In this document: positions 1-7,596 of the stretch, piece after piece
How positions within the stretch are numbered: the first letter of the stretch is position 1
Layout of the letters: every line of letters starts with the position of its first letter
From: JAEUKQ01 sp964414755
GTDB lineage: Bacteria > Pseudomonadota > Alphaproteobacteria > JAEUKQ01
NCBI GenBank assembly: GCA_964414755.1
Contig: CAYPXH010000019.1
Coordinates: 1 to 29,016, forward strand
Length of the DNA stretch: 29,016 nt
Direction: 5' to 3'
Made by a program: the position numbers and the translations under genes
Notes under the pieces: model-generated
Database searches by the model: none
What the model was told of the DNA's origin: nothing
What the model saw: the letters and a program-made list of their open reading frames with translations, nothing else

Positions 1-161
1 ATGAAATGAGCCACTGGGCTGAGTATGATTATATCGTTGTTAATTATGATATTGAAAAAAGTGTTCGCCAGGTTCAAGCTATCCTTGAAGCCGAGAGATT
101 ACGTCGTGAACGTCAGATTGGATTACATGAATTTGTTAAAGGCCTGCGCGAAGGGCGTTAA
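1..161 (+). CDS. gmk: guanylate kinase, C-terminal fragment (5' end outside window)
   Basis: Guanylate kinase phosphorylates GMP (and dGMP) to the diphosphate using ATP in the cytoplasm. Only the last 52 residues are present, read in frame from base 3 to the TAA at 159-161. The segment begins EMSHWAEYDY, continues IVVNYD, and ends in a basic helix with RLRRERQ and a GLREGR tail. This resembles the C-terminal lid and helix of bacterial Gmk, in which an E-x-x-x-(W/Y)-x-x-(Y/F)-D-Y-x-(V/I)-x-N motif precedes the final helices. The P-loop and GMP-binding residues lie upstream of the window, so the call rests on the tail alone. The next gene starts 41 bases later on the same strand and may share the transcript. 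Confidence 0.85.
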   Translation, partial: EMSHWAEYDYIVVNYDIEKSVRQVQAILEAERLRRERQIGLHEFVKGLREGR

Positions 162-202
162 GAAAAGCATTACATTGAAATATAAAATAAAAAGGAAAAT
201 TT

Positions 203-352
203 ATGTCTCATGACCATAAAAAAACTAGCCAACCGGTTGATATTTTAACTGAACGTCAACGGATGTGGAAAAGTTTTACAAAGTTTAGCCTTTATACAAC
301 AATTGTCGTAGTGGTTATTCTAGGGCTGATGCGCTTATTTCTTGTTCACTGA
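203..352 (+). CDS. aa3-type cytochrome c oxidase subunit IV, 49 aa
   Basis: This small gene encodes 49 residues. A hydrophilic N-terminus (MSHDHKKTSQP) is followed by one predicted membrane helix at about residues 28-47, rich in Val, Ile and Leu, and the protein ends at LFLVH. The size, the single C-terminal helix and a polar, His-containing start match the short aa3-type oxidase subunit IV peptides of alphaproteobacteria (the Pfam COX4_pro_2 type). Those peptides sit in the inner membrane beside the catalytic subunits. An AAGGA ribosome site at 192-196 is well spaced from the ATG. No other oxidase gene is in the window, so the peptide is encoded apart from its complex. The family call is by resemblance; a different one-helix membrane peptide cannot be excluded. 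Confidence 0.72.
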   Translation: MSHDHKKTSQPVDILTERQRMWKSFTKFSLYTTIVVVVILGLMRLFLVH

Positions 353-376
353 CATGACACAGACATTTAATTTTAA

Positions 377-400
377 GGCGGTGGTCAAAAAACTACCGCC
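377..400. terminator. bidirectional intrinsic terminator
   Basis: GGCGGTGGT at 377-385 pairs with ACTACCGCC at 392-400, giving nine pairs including one G-T wobble, around a six-base loop. On the plus strand the stem is followed by a T-rich tract (401-412). On the minus strand it is followed by TTAAAATTAAA. It lies between the subunit IV gene and convergent ndk and can end transcripts from both sides, with the plus direction looking stronger. Confidence 0.85.
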
Positions 401-419
401 TTTCTCATTTTTATAAGCT

Positions 420-842
420 TTAACCAACAATTTCTATGCCGCTGAAGAAGAAAGCAATTTCTTGTTTAGCTGCTTCTACTGAATCTGATCCATGAACCGA
501 GTTTGCTTCGATGGATTCAGCGAAATCCTTACGAATTGTGCCTGCTTCAGCTTGTGCGGGGTTTGTTGCCCCCATGATTTTCCGGTTTAAGCTTACAGCA
601 TTAATTCCTTCCAAAACTTGTACAATAACTGGGCCACTGGTCATAAAATCAACCAGACTTTTATAAAATGGCCGGCTACTGTGGGCTTCATAAAATTTTT
701 CTGCTTGTTTCCTTGTTAAAATAAGCTTTTTTTGTGCAACAATTTTTAAGCCAGCTTCTTCGAAGCGTGCATTAATTTTGCCTGTTAAATTACGCCGTGT
801 GGCATCGGGTTTTATAATTGATAAAGTTTTTTCCATTGTCAT
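420..842 (-). CDS. ndk: nucleoside diphosphate kinase
   Basis: Ndk balances nucleotide pools by moving the gamma phosphate of ATP to other (deoxy)nucleoside diphosphates through a phospho-histidine intermediate. The protein is 140 residues, the usual bacterial length. It shows the N-terminal SIIKPDATRRN stretch (about 8-18) and the active-site motif NSVHGSD with His117. The first ATG was kept because it places the catalytic His at 117, as in typical 140-residue homologues; a second ATG lies two codons later. No strong Shine-Dalgarno sequence is visible. It converges on the subunit IV gene with a shared terminator beyond its stop, and it is probably transcribed alone. Confidence 0.96.
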   Translation of the reverse strand: MTMEKTLSIIKPDATRRNLTGKINARFEEAGLKIVAQKKLILTRKQAEKFYEAHSSRPFYKSLVDFMTSGPVIVQVLEGINAVSLNRKIMGATNPAQAEAGTIRKDFAESIEANSVHGSDSVEAAKQEIAFFFSGIEIVG

Positions 843-921
843 ATCATTCTGTTAAAAAGTAATTAAAGTTAAAAAGCATCTAGCATCAACGACACGTTAT
901 TGTTGACATCAAGTTAGCATG

Positions 922-951
922 ATTAACCAATCAATTTAGTTAAAAAGTCAA
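922..951 (-). promoter_or_regulatory. weak candidate promoter for ndk
   Basis: Read on the minus strand, TTGACT (946-951) is followed after 18 bases by GTTAAT (922-927). The -35 matches five of six consensus bases and the -10 four of six. It is the best sigma70-like pair I found upstream of ndk, but in such AT-rich DNA this is modest evidence. Confidence 0.3.
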
Positions 952-996
952 GTTCTAATTGGCTAGTAAGCATTATACATATATCGATATAAATTT

Positions 997-2013
997 TTAA
1001 TGATTGCTGGGTGAGCATTCAATAATTGATAAGGCAATTTTTTGAAGCAGTTCAAAATAAAGTCCAGGACCGGCATGTATTTCAGCGCCAATTGGGTCAA
1101 GTGTACCTAAACTAATATTATTGGTTGTTGAGAGTACTTGAAGCCATTTTGGGTTTGTATGCTGAGGTTCTTGGAATACACATACATGCGGATAGCGGGC
1201 AATTTTTTGCTGAATTTCTTTAAGCCTTTTGGCGCTAATAATTTCTTCGGGTACGATAGTAATTGAACCAATGATGTTAAGCTGAAAATACCGTTCATAA
1301 TATTGATAAGCATCGTGTCCAACGAGAAGTGGTGTTTTCTTATACGGTGCCAGCTGATTCTTTATACTGATTGCAACAGATGTTGTTTGTTGCAAAAACA
1401 TTGTAAGGTTTTTTGAATACACCGCTTTATTCAAAGGATCAAGTTTTGTTAGCTCTTCTGCCAGATAGATTGCGATTGTTTTTGCATTATCAGGGTCCAA
1501 CCAGATATGGCCGTCGTATATTTCTGTTATATCAGAACAATTATGATCATGAACATGTTCTTCAAAAGGATTCTCTTCGTCGTGATCGTCTTCATGTATA
1601 TTTTCAGTACAATCATGGTGTTCATGTGCTTCCCATACACCCCCCGAACGAATTTTAAGTAAATTTATTCCGGGGATGTTATGAAGGTTTATGATAAGTT
1701 GATTTTTTGGAGCTTGTTTAATATAAGACATAATAAAAGGATCAACCGTTTCGCCAACCCAAACAACCATGTTGGCTTCCGATAATTTTTGTATGTCCGT
1801 TGGCCTAAGTATATAACCATGTTCGGATGTAAAACCATCCACAATAAATTCTGGAATAGAGATGTTTTGCGTTAATGAGGATATAATGGAGTGAATAGGT
1901 TTTATTGTTGTGACAACTTTTATTCCCTGGGGTATGCCTTGGGAAAATGCCAAATTGGGGGATAAAAAAATGATAAAGGAAATAAAAAATAATTTCCAAA
2001 TCTTAGGATGCAT
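997..2013 (-). CDS. znuA: zinc ABC transporter, periplasmic zinc-binding protein
   Basis: ZnuA captures Zn2+ in the periplasm and delivers it to the ZnuBC importer. From the chosen start (MHPKIWKLFF) the product is 338 residues. It has a signal peptide with a hydrophobic core at about 6-20 and a likely cleavage after AFS near residue 24. Family signatures include TIKPIHSII near 38-44, whose His is an expected zinc ligand, and a His/Asp/Glu-rich loop at about 130-158 with eight His. That loop is typical of zinc rather than manganese binders and is followed by DGHIWLDP. The frame is open to an ATG at 2061, but that longer start would run through the operator and hide the signal peptide, so I reject it. 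The gene is divergent from zur-znuC-znuB and shares their palindromic operator. Confidence 0.94.
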   Translation of the reverse strand: MHPKIWKLFFISFIIFLSPNLAFSQGIPQGIKVVTTIKPIHSIISSLTQNISIPEFIVDGFTSEHGYILRPTDIQKLSEANMVVWVGETVDPFIMSYIKQAPKNQLIINLHNIPGINLLKIRSGGVWEAHEHHDCTENIHEDDHDEENPFEEHVHDHNCSDITEIYDGHIWLDPDNAKTIAIYLAEELTKLDPLNKAVYSKNLTMFLQQTTSVAISIKNQLAPYKKTPLLVGHDAYQYYERYFQLNIIGSITIVPEEIISAKRLKEIQQKIARYPHVCVFQEPQHTNPKWLQVLSTTNNISLGTLDPIGAEIHAGPGLYFELLQKIALSIIECSPSNH

Positions 2014-2026
2014 GGCGATGTAATCC

Positions 2027-2054
2027 TTGATTGCTGATGATGTTATGTTATAAC
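2027..2054 (+). promoter_or_regulatory. candidate zur-znuCB promoter
   Basis: TTGATT (2027-2032), a 16-base spacer and TATAAC (2049-2054) form a plausible sigma70-like promoter. Its -10 lies inside the palindrome at 2041-2060, which fits negative autoregulation by Zur. Confidence 0.45.
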
Positions 2055-2060
2055 ATAACA
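2041..2060. promoter_or_regulatory. perfect 20-bp palindrome, probable Zur operator
   Basis: TGTTATGTTA is followed directly by its exact reverse complement. The core ATGTTATAACAT agrees with the known Zur-box pattern of proteobacteria (TGTTATA-TAACA half sites, as in E. coli znu). It lies between divergent znuA and zur, where it would overlap the start region of the znuA promoter and the -10 of the zur promoter. Zn-loaded Zur bound here would shut off both transcripts, making zur autoregulated. The palindrome is seen directly; the factor is inferred from the context and the family. Confidence 0.9.
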
Positions 2061-2061
2061 A

Positions 2062-2091
2062 TTAATAATATACGCTTACTTAAACTGTCAA
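2062..2091 (-). promoter_or_regulatory. candidate znuA promoter
   Basis: Read on the minus strand, a consensus TTGACA -35 (2086-2091) is followed after 18 bases by TATTAA (2062-2067). An alternative -10, TATTAT, lies at 2065-2070. Transcription would begin within the palindrome at 2041-2060, so a bound repressor would block initiation. Confidence 0.55.
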
Positions 2092-2102
2092 GCTGGTAAA
2101 AT

Positions 2103-2561
2103 ATGGAAATGGCAATGCACGATCATCAGGTTTGTATTAACTATGCTATGCAAATGGCAGAGGGTGTTTGTAAACGCAACAAGCAGGAACTTACACCATT
2201 GCGTCAAGCTGTGTTAAAATTAATATGGAGTAGCCACCAGCCTGTGACTGCATATCAAATATTAGCTGATTTATCTAAAAAAAGAAAAATGGTCGCTCCT
2301 CCTACAGTTTACAGAACACTAGATTTTCTTGAAAAAAATGGTCTCATTCATAAAATTGAAAGCTTAAAAGCTTTTATCGGGTGCTCTCATCCTGATCAAA
2401 ACCATGGCAGTGTATTTTTGATATGTCGCAAGTGTAATTATGTTCAGGAAGAATTAGATATGCATGGGCAAGGCTATATCGATAAAATTGTAAATAAAAA
2501 TACTTTTTTGCCACAATCATACGTGGTTGAAGTGATTGGTTTTTGTAAATCATGTCTTTAA
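2103..2561 (+). CDS. zur: zinc uptake regulator, Fur family
   Basis: Zur is a dimeric Fur-family repressor that binds DNA when zinc is plentiful. The protein has 152 residues. The N-terminal winged helix includes ELTPLRQAVL (29-38) and a recognition region with PPTVYRTLDFL (66-76). The dimerisation half carries the structural zinc ligands as two CxxC pairs, Cys108/Cys111 (CRKC) and Cys148/Cys151 (CKSC). ATGs at 2103, 2109 and 2115 are all in frame and none has a clear Shine-Dalgarno sequence, so the exact start is uncertain. The assignment to Zur rather than Fur comes mainly from its neighbours: znuC overlaps its end and znuA is divergent across a Zur-like palindrome. Confidence 0.93.
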   Translation: MEMAMHDHQVCINYAMQMAEGVCKRNKQELTPLRQAVLKLIWSSHQPVTAYQILADLSKKRKMVAPPTVYRTLDFLEKNGLIHKIESLKAFIGCSHPDQNHGSVFLICRKCNYVQEELDMHGQGYIDKIVNKNTFLPQSYVVEVIGFCKSCL

Positions 2562-3310
2562 ACAACCATCCGTGTGGTCTCGTTAAAAATAAAGACCAAC
2601 AACTTTTGCTGGAAGCACAGAATCTGTCATTCACCAGACAAAAAAACAAAATTCTTGATAGGGTTAGTATTAAAATTTACCAACCAGAAATTACAACAAT
2701 TATAGGTCCTAATGGGGCTGGGAAATCAACATTAGTAAAAATTTTATTAGGTATTCTTAAACAAGATAGTGGATTACTTATTAAAGAACAGCATGTGCGT
2801 TTAGGTTATATGCCCCAGGACTTTAATATAAGTCAGTTTATGCCCATAACAGTTGCATATTTTTTTCAGCTATTTGTGCATAAAAAAGATAAAAACTATT
2901 TTGATGGAGTAACTGATTTTCTTAAAATAGGGCATTTATTATCCAAAAAGATTACATCGCTTTCTGGTGGCGAAAGACAAAAAATTCTTTTAGCAAGGGC
3001 ACTGGCAGAAAAGCCTAATGTACTTGTTCTGGATGAACCAACTGCTAATTTGGATATTCAAGGCCAAGCCGATTTCTACCATTGGGTCGAGATAATACGT
3101 AATCAATATCATTGTGCTATTTTGATGGTATCACACGATTTGCATTGGGTTATGAGGGGAGCTGATCAAATTATTTGTTTGAATCAGCACGTATGCTGTT
3201 CTGGTCATCCCCACACTATTCAGCATGATGACGATTTTAAAAATCTATTTGGTCATTTATGGCAAGAAAAAGTTGGTTTTTATCAACACCATCACGATCA
3301 TCAACATTAA
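2552..3310 (+). CDS. znuC: zinc ABC transporter, ATP-binding protein
   Basis: ZnuC is the cytoplasmic ATPase that powers zinc import through ZnuB. The 252-residue protein has Walker A GPNGAGKST (52-60), a Q-loop near MPQD (87-90), signature LSGGE (137-141), Walker B ending in LDEP (160-163) and the H-loop His195 (SHD). The C-terminus ends in a His-rich tail (HHHDHQH). This is common in the ZnuC group and may sense or handle zinc. The ATG at 2552 overlaps the last ten bases of zur, which suggests translational coupling in a zur-znuC-znuB operon. Confidence 0.95.
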   Translation: MSLNNHPCGLVKNKDQQLLLEAQNLSFTRQKNKILDRVSIKIYQPEITTIIGPNGAGKSTLVKILLGILKQDSGLLIKEQHVRLGYMPQDFNISQFMPITVAYFFQLFVHKKDKNYFDGVTDFLKIGHLLSKKITSLSGGERQKILLARALAEKPNVLVLDEPTANLDIQGQADFYHWVEIIRNQYHCAILMVSHDLHWVMRGADQIICLNQHVCCSGHPHTIQHDDDFKNLFGHLWQEKVGFYQHHHDHQH

Positions 3311-3334
3311 TCTGGCTGGAAAGAGATCTTAGGG

Positions 3335-4174
3335 ATGATAACAATTTTCTTCATTCGTGCTGTATTGGCGGGTGTTGGTATCGCGGTAATGGCAGGACCT
3401 ATTGGATGCTTTGTTGTTTGGCGACGGATGGCTTATTTTGGCGAAACACTTGCCCATGCGACCTTACTGGGAATATCGTTATCAATGGTCACCGGTTATA
3501 TGTCGTATCTTTTTATATTTTTAATTTTAGGCGGATTAGTGTTGTTTCTTGCCGTAATTAAAAGATTCGATACCCTACCAATTGATACGGTCCTTGGTGG
3601 TATTAGCCATTTTTGTCTTGCCTTAGGGTTAATTGTTTTTAGCTTAAGCCCCTCCCAACAATTTATATCAAACATGACAGCCTTATTTTTTGGTGAAATA
3701 TTAACAGTTTCTTGGATGGATGTTATAATAATCTTTATATCAGCTTTATTTCTGTTGCTGATGGTTATTCTAAACTGGCGCAGGCTTATTATCCTTAGCC
3801 TTCATCAAGATATTGCGGTTACTATGGGTATCTCACCATTTAAGACAAATATTATTCTATTAACGTTGCTTGCAGCTGCAATTGCTTTAATGGTAAAAAT
3901 GGTGGGTGTTTTACTGGTTGTTTCGTTACTGCTTATTCCGGCAGCAACAGCTAAATTATTAAGTCATTCACCAAAACAAATGGCCTATTTAGCCCCAATA
4001 TTAGGCGTTAGTGCTGTGGTTGTTGGCATGTTTTTGACCTTTTATTTTGATTTGCCAACCGGGCCAACCATTATTTTGGTTTCCGGTATAATATTTCTAG
4101 GCTTTTTTTTATTACAGCTATTGTTGCAGTATATAAGGTTTATGTTCAGGAACACCCAAGGCAAAATTGATTAA
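3335..4174 (+). CDS. znuB: zinc ABC transporter, membrane permease
   Basis: ZnuB forms the inner-membrane channel of the ZnuABC zinc importer. The 279-residue protein is almost entirely hydrophobic, with about eight predicted membrane helices. It carries the family pattern near the N-terminus: AGPIGCFVVWRRMAYFGETLAHA, given here in two parts as AGPIGCFVVWRRM (20-32) and AYFGETLAHA (33-42). It also has MVGVLLVVSLLLIPAATA about two thirds along, typical of the ABC-3 permease family (ZnuB/TroC). It starts 24 bases after znuC with a purine-rich TTAGGG just upstream. Its last 29 bases overlap the end of the convergent aminotransferase gene, and I see no terminator between them. Confidence 0.95.
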   Translation: MITIFFIRAVLAGVGIAVMAGPIGCFVVWRRMAYFGETLAHATLLGISLSMVTGYMSYLFIFLILGGLVLFLAVIKRFDTLPIDTVLGGISHFCLALGLIVFSLSPSQQFISNMTALFFGEILTVSWMDVIIIFISALFLLLMVILNWRRLIILSLHQDIAVTMGISPFKTNIILLTLLAAAIALMVKMVGVLLVVSLLLIPAATAKLLSHSPKQMAYLAPILGVSAVVVGMFLTFYFDLPTGPTIILVSGIIFLGFFLLQLLLQYIRFMFRNTQGKID

Positions 4175-5369
4175 TCTGATCGCAGGCTTCGGCTAAAACC
4201 GTGTCAGAAGTTGCATAAGATATACGAAAGTATGGACTTAAACCAAAAGCATTTCCAGGTACAACCGCTACTTTGGCAAATTCTAATAACATTTTGCAAA
4301 ACTCGGTATCATCGGTAATTACTTTTCCCTTGAATTTTTTACCAATAAGCCCTGCACATGATACGTATAAATAAAATGCTCCTGGGGGAATTAAGCAAGA
4401 TAATCCAGGGGTTTTATTAATTTTATTTGCAACAAAATCTCGACGTTTTTTATATGCCTGTTGGAAAGGTGCAATAAAATCTTGCGGCCCATTCAGCGCC
4501 TCCACAGCAGCTGCCTGACTAATAGATGATGGGTTTGACGTGCTTTGAGACTGGATCATACCAATCGTTTTAATTAACGATTTAGGTCCACCACCATAAC
4601 CAATCCGCCATCCTGTCATACAATATGTTTTGCTAACGCCATTTACGGTTAAAGTTCGTGCTTTTAAAGAAGGTTCGATTTGGGCAATTGTAGCAAAAGC
4701 CTGCTTTTCATATATTAAATGTTCATAAATATCATCGCTTAAAATATGCACATGACTATTTTGGGGTTTACATAATACCTGAGAAATACGATAAATTTCA
4801 TCAGTACTATACATTGAGCCAGACGGGTTACTTGGACTATTAAATACAATCCACTTGGTTCTGGGATTAATGGCTTGATCGAGCTGTTGGGGTGTTATCT
4901 TAAGTTGATTTTCAGCTTTACCTTCAACAAATACAGGTATCCCATCTACAAGTCTAACAATGTCGGGATAAGAAACCCAGTATGGGGTCGGAATAATAAC
5001 TTCATCACCAGGGTTAATTGTCGCCATAAAGGCATTAAAAATAACTTGTTTTCCGCCTGCACCAACAGTAATTTCGTCTACGTTGTAGATAAGGTTGTTT
5101 TCACGTTTAAATTTGTTAATAATTGCGTTTTTTAAAGCAGTTGTTCCATCAACCGCGGTGTATTTTGTTTGACCTGCATTAATTGCTTTGATGGCTGCTT
5201 CTTTGATAAAAACGGGTGTATCAAAATCAGGCTCTCCGGTACTTAAGTTGAATATTTTTATTCCAGAAGCCTGTAAGGATAATGCCTGTTGCATAATAGC
5301 AAGCGTTGGCGACGGTTTGACGTTTTTTGAACGTAGCGAAATTATATTCTCTAGCATTGTGGTTGGCAT
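4146..5369 (-). CDS. pyridoxal-phosphate aminotransferase, class I (aspartate aminotransferase type)
   Basis: This 407-residue enzyme belongs to the class I fold-type-I aminotransferases, group I-gamma, common in alphaproteobacteria and Thermus as aspartate (and sometimes prephenate) aminotransferase. Visible elements are LSTGEPDFDTP (42-52), TVGAGGKQ (101-108), NSPSNPSG (177-184) with the conserved Asn, SDDIYEHL (211-218) with the PLP-binding Asp and Tyr, and NGVSKTYCMTGWRIGY. In the last motif Lys247 should form the Schiff base and Arg255 bind phosphate. A YFRISYA motif near the end supplies the carboxylate-binding Arg. Aspartate/2-oxoglutarate is the most likely substrate pair, but specificity cannot be fixed from sequence. 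The start has no strong ribosome site; a second ATG is four codons in. Confidence 0.9.
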   Translation of the reverse strand: MPTTMLENIISLRSKNVKPSPTLAIMQQALSLQASGIKIFNLSTGEPDFDTPVFIKEAAIKAINAGQTKYTAVDGTTALKNAIINKFKRENNLIYNVDEITVGAGGKQVIFNAFMATINPGDEVIIPTPYWVSYPDIVRLVDGIPVFVEGKAENQLKITPQQLDQAINPRTKWIVFNSPSNPSGSMYSTDEIYRISQVLCKPQNSHVHILSDDIYEHLIYEKQAFATIAQIEPSLKARTLTVNGVSKTYCMTGWRIGYGGGPKSLIKTIGMIQSQSTSNPSSISQAAAVEALNGPQDFIAPFQQAYKKRRDFVANKINKTPGLSCLIPPGAFYLYVSCAGLIGKKFKGKVITDDTEFCKMLLEFAKVAVVPGNAFGLSPYFRISYATSDTVLAEACDQINQFCLGCS

Positions 5370-5467
5370 TGCGATACAAAAACAATAATATAATTGAAAG
5401 TTAATTTATATCCTACTACTTCCCAAATAAAAGAAAAGATAATTCTAGGCATGAAAACGAGGCAACA

Positions 5468-7555
5468 ATGCAACCAATAGATTGGCTATTCATTGTGGGG
5501 GCGATCTTTGCCCTTATAGGGGCATTTGCAATTGGTTATTATTGGCAACAATATCGCCAAGCCAAAATTTTGCTGTCTGGGTTAAATAAAATTGTTTCTA
5601 TTTTGTCCGCAGGGCGATACGCAAAATTTTTAAAAACACCCACCTATATGGCTGATGAAGATAATAGTGAAACAAAAGTTGTTAGTAAAGCAGATAAAAA
5701 AGAACCACCCGCGCTGTCGTTACCATTACAACAATCAGTAACAAGTGTTAAACTTGAAAACATCTTGGTTCCACAGATATTATTAGCTGATGTAGACTGG
5801 GGACAACAAATAATCAATTTGCTTGGAAGTGATATAAACGATATTCAACGACATCTAAATATCCAGCTATCTGATATTGTTTTTTCAGAGCAGCAGATTA
5901 CTGAAACACCTAAGTTTATTGTACATCAAAACCATAAAAATCAACAATTTTTACTAGTTCTAGTACCAGAAACAAAGCAGCAAAATTTACAGAAAATAAT
6001 GCTCATAATTTTTGCAGGCCAGCAAGCACAAAAATTATTGGATTATGGAACCAAGCTTTCTTTGGAATTACTTGATATACCTTTTGGGTTTGGTTTTTTA
6101 AACAAGCATGGCATTCTAGTTACAGCAAATTCACAATTATTGAAACAAATACGCAAACCGTCACAAATTATTAAACCAGAAGAAATACTGCAACAAAAAC
6201 TATCACATTTTATGTTACCAGAATTACAACAAAAATTTGATTCATTCGTTGAACAAAAAAAGGATACTTATTGTACAGTAAGGATAGAACAGGTACGTTG
6301 GGTACATAATCCAGCACAAGTTACTGATCTGACAATACAATATTGGCCTATGATCGACCTATTTACTGTTACAGTGCTTGATATAACCTTGCAAAAACGT
6401 CTTGAAAACCAAGCAGATCAATCACAAAAGATGCAGGCAATCGGTCAGTTGGCAGGTGGTATAGCTCATGATTTTAATAATTTACTGACTGCTATGATTG
6501 GTTTTTGTGATCTGTTGTTAGTAAGACACAAACCTGGCGACCAGTCTTTTGCTGATATTATGCAAATCAAGCAAAATGCCCATCGTGCTGCTAATCTTGT
6601 TAAGCAGTTACTAGCTTTTTCACGACAACAAAATCTGCAGCCAAAGATTATAGTGGCAACAGATCTTTTAGCAGAATTATCTCATTTATTAAAACGACTT
6701 ATTGGTGTAAATATCGAGCTTGAAATTATTCATGCTCAAAATCTTTGGACAATTAAAGCCGACCCAACACAACTAGAACAAGTCATCATTAATCTAGCGG
6801 TTAACGCCCGTGATGCGATGGCAGAAGGTGGAAAGTTATTGATTAAAACCGAAAATCAAACCGTTAGTAACCCTATCGCTCTTAGTCAGGATACGATCGT
6901 GCCTGGCGATTATGTGGTTATAACTGTAAAGGATACCGGCACCGGAATTGCTCCTGAAATTATGGATAGAATCTTTGATCCATTCTTTTCAACCAAAGAT
7001 GTGGGTAAGGGAACGGGGTTGGGCTTATCAACGGTTTACGGTATTATTAAGCAAACAAAAGGCTTTGTGCGTGTTGAAAGCCAGATTGGTATGGGGACAG
7101 CTTTTATTATTTATATACCACGTCACCATCAAATTTTAGGCCAGCCAAATGAAAGTAAAGAAGGTGAGAGTAAGCCTAATGACCTTACAGGCACAGGAAC
7201 TATTTTATTAGTAGAAGATGAAGATGCTGTTCGGATTTTTAGTGCTCGAGCCCTAAGGAACAAAGGTTATAACGTTATTGAAGCACGTAGTGGAGAAGCC
7301 GCCTTAGAGGTTATTAGAAAACAACAAAAAATTGATTTAATGGTTAGCGATGTTATGATGCCCCAAATGGATGGGCCTACACTTATTCGAGAAGCACACA
7401 AACTTCTACCTGATCTTAAGGTTATTTTTATTTCTGGATATGCCGAGGATTCATTTCGTGAACGTTTACAAAATGAACAGGACATACAGTTTCTGCCTAA
7501 GCCTTTTAGCTTAAAGCAGTTAGCAGAAAAAGTGCAACAAGTCCTAAAGATATAA
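5468..7555 (+). CDS. cckA: hybrid sensor histidine kinase CckA
   Basis: CckA starts the CckA-ChpT-CtrA phosphorelay that controls the alphaproteobacterial cell cycle and related traits. The 695-residue protein has one membrane helix (about 5-26) and a poorly conserved middle with PAS-like character (about 190-310). A HisKA domain follows, with GGIAHDFNNLL and His334 as phosphorylation site. The ATPase domain has N-box NLAVNARDAM and G-boxes DTGTGI and GKGTGLGLS. The C-terminal receiver (about 578-695) has Asp628 in SDVMMPQMDGP and a KPF lysine. GAGG lies five bases before the ATG. Caulobacter CckA has two membrane helices; only one is evident here. The cckA-recA order is conserved in the class. 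ChpT and CtrA are not in this window. Confidence 0.92.
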   Translation: MQPIDWLFIVGAIFALIGAFAIGYYWQQYRQAKILLSGLNKIVSILSAGRYAKFLKTPTYMADEDNSETKVVSKADKKEPPALSLPLQQSVTSVKLENILVPQILLADVDWGQQIINLLGSDINDIQRHLNIQLSDIVFSEQQITETPKFIVHQNHKNQQFLLVLVPETKQQNLQKIMLIIFAGQQAQKLLDYGTKLSLELLDIPFGFGFLNKHGILVTANSQLLKQIRKPSQIIKPEEILQQKLSHFMLPELQQKFDSFVEQKKDTYCTVRIEQVRWVHNPAQVTDLTIQYWPMIDLFTVTVLDITLQKRLENQADQSQKMQAIGQLAGGIAHDFNNLLTAMIGFCDLLLVRHKPGDQSFADIMQIKQNAHRAANLVKQLLAFSRQQNLQPKIIVATDLLAELSHLLKRLIGVNIELEIIHAQNLWTIKADPTQLEQVIINLAVNARDAMAEGGKLLIKTENQTVSNPIALSQDTIVPGDYVVITVKDTGTGIAPEIMDRIFDPFFSTKDVGKGTGLGLSTVYGIIKQTKGFVRVESQIGMGTAFIIYIPRHHQILGQPNESKEGESKPNDLTGTGTILLVEDEDAVRIFSARALRNKGYNVIEARSGEAALEVIRKQQKIDLMVSDVMMPQMDGPTLIREAHKLLPDLKVIFISGYAEDSFRERLQNEQDIQFLPKPFSLKQLAEKVQQVLKI

Positions 7556-7581
7556 GCCAGATTTTACTTGCGCCACCTAGC

Positions 7582-7596
7582 GAACTGGGTAGGATC
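7582..7596. promoter_or_regulatory. degenerate SOS (LexA) box candidate upstream of recA
   Basis: GAAC, seven bases, then GATC: on the minus strand GATC-N7-GTTC. Alphaproteobacterial LexA sites are GTTC-N7-GTTC, so this is one base short of consensus. It lies 47 bases before the recA ATG, a suitable place. It may be a weakened site, or chance. Confidence 0.35.

Noticed and set aside
25..213. 62-codon plus-strand frame at the left edge
   Set aside because: It is the +1 shadow of the gmk end, which in the correct frame gives a recognisable guanylate kinase tail.
903..908. Consensus TTGACA on the plus strand between ndk and znuA
   Set aside because: No acceptable -10 follows at the right distance and no plus-strand gene starts nearby.
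2374..2649. 91-codon minus-strand frame across the zur-znuC junction
   Set aside because: It is antisense to two clear genes, with low-complexity residues and no domain look.
7578..7593. Small hairpin (ACCTAG, loop CGAA, CTGGGT) after cckA
   Set aside because: Only six pairs with a wobble and no T tract, so not a convincing terminator.
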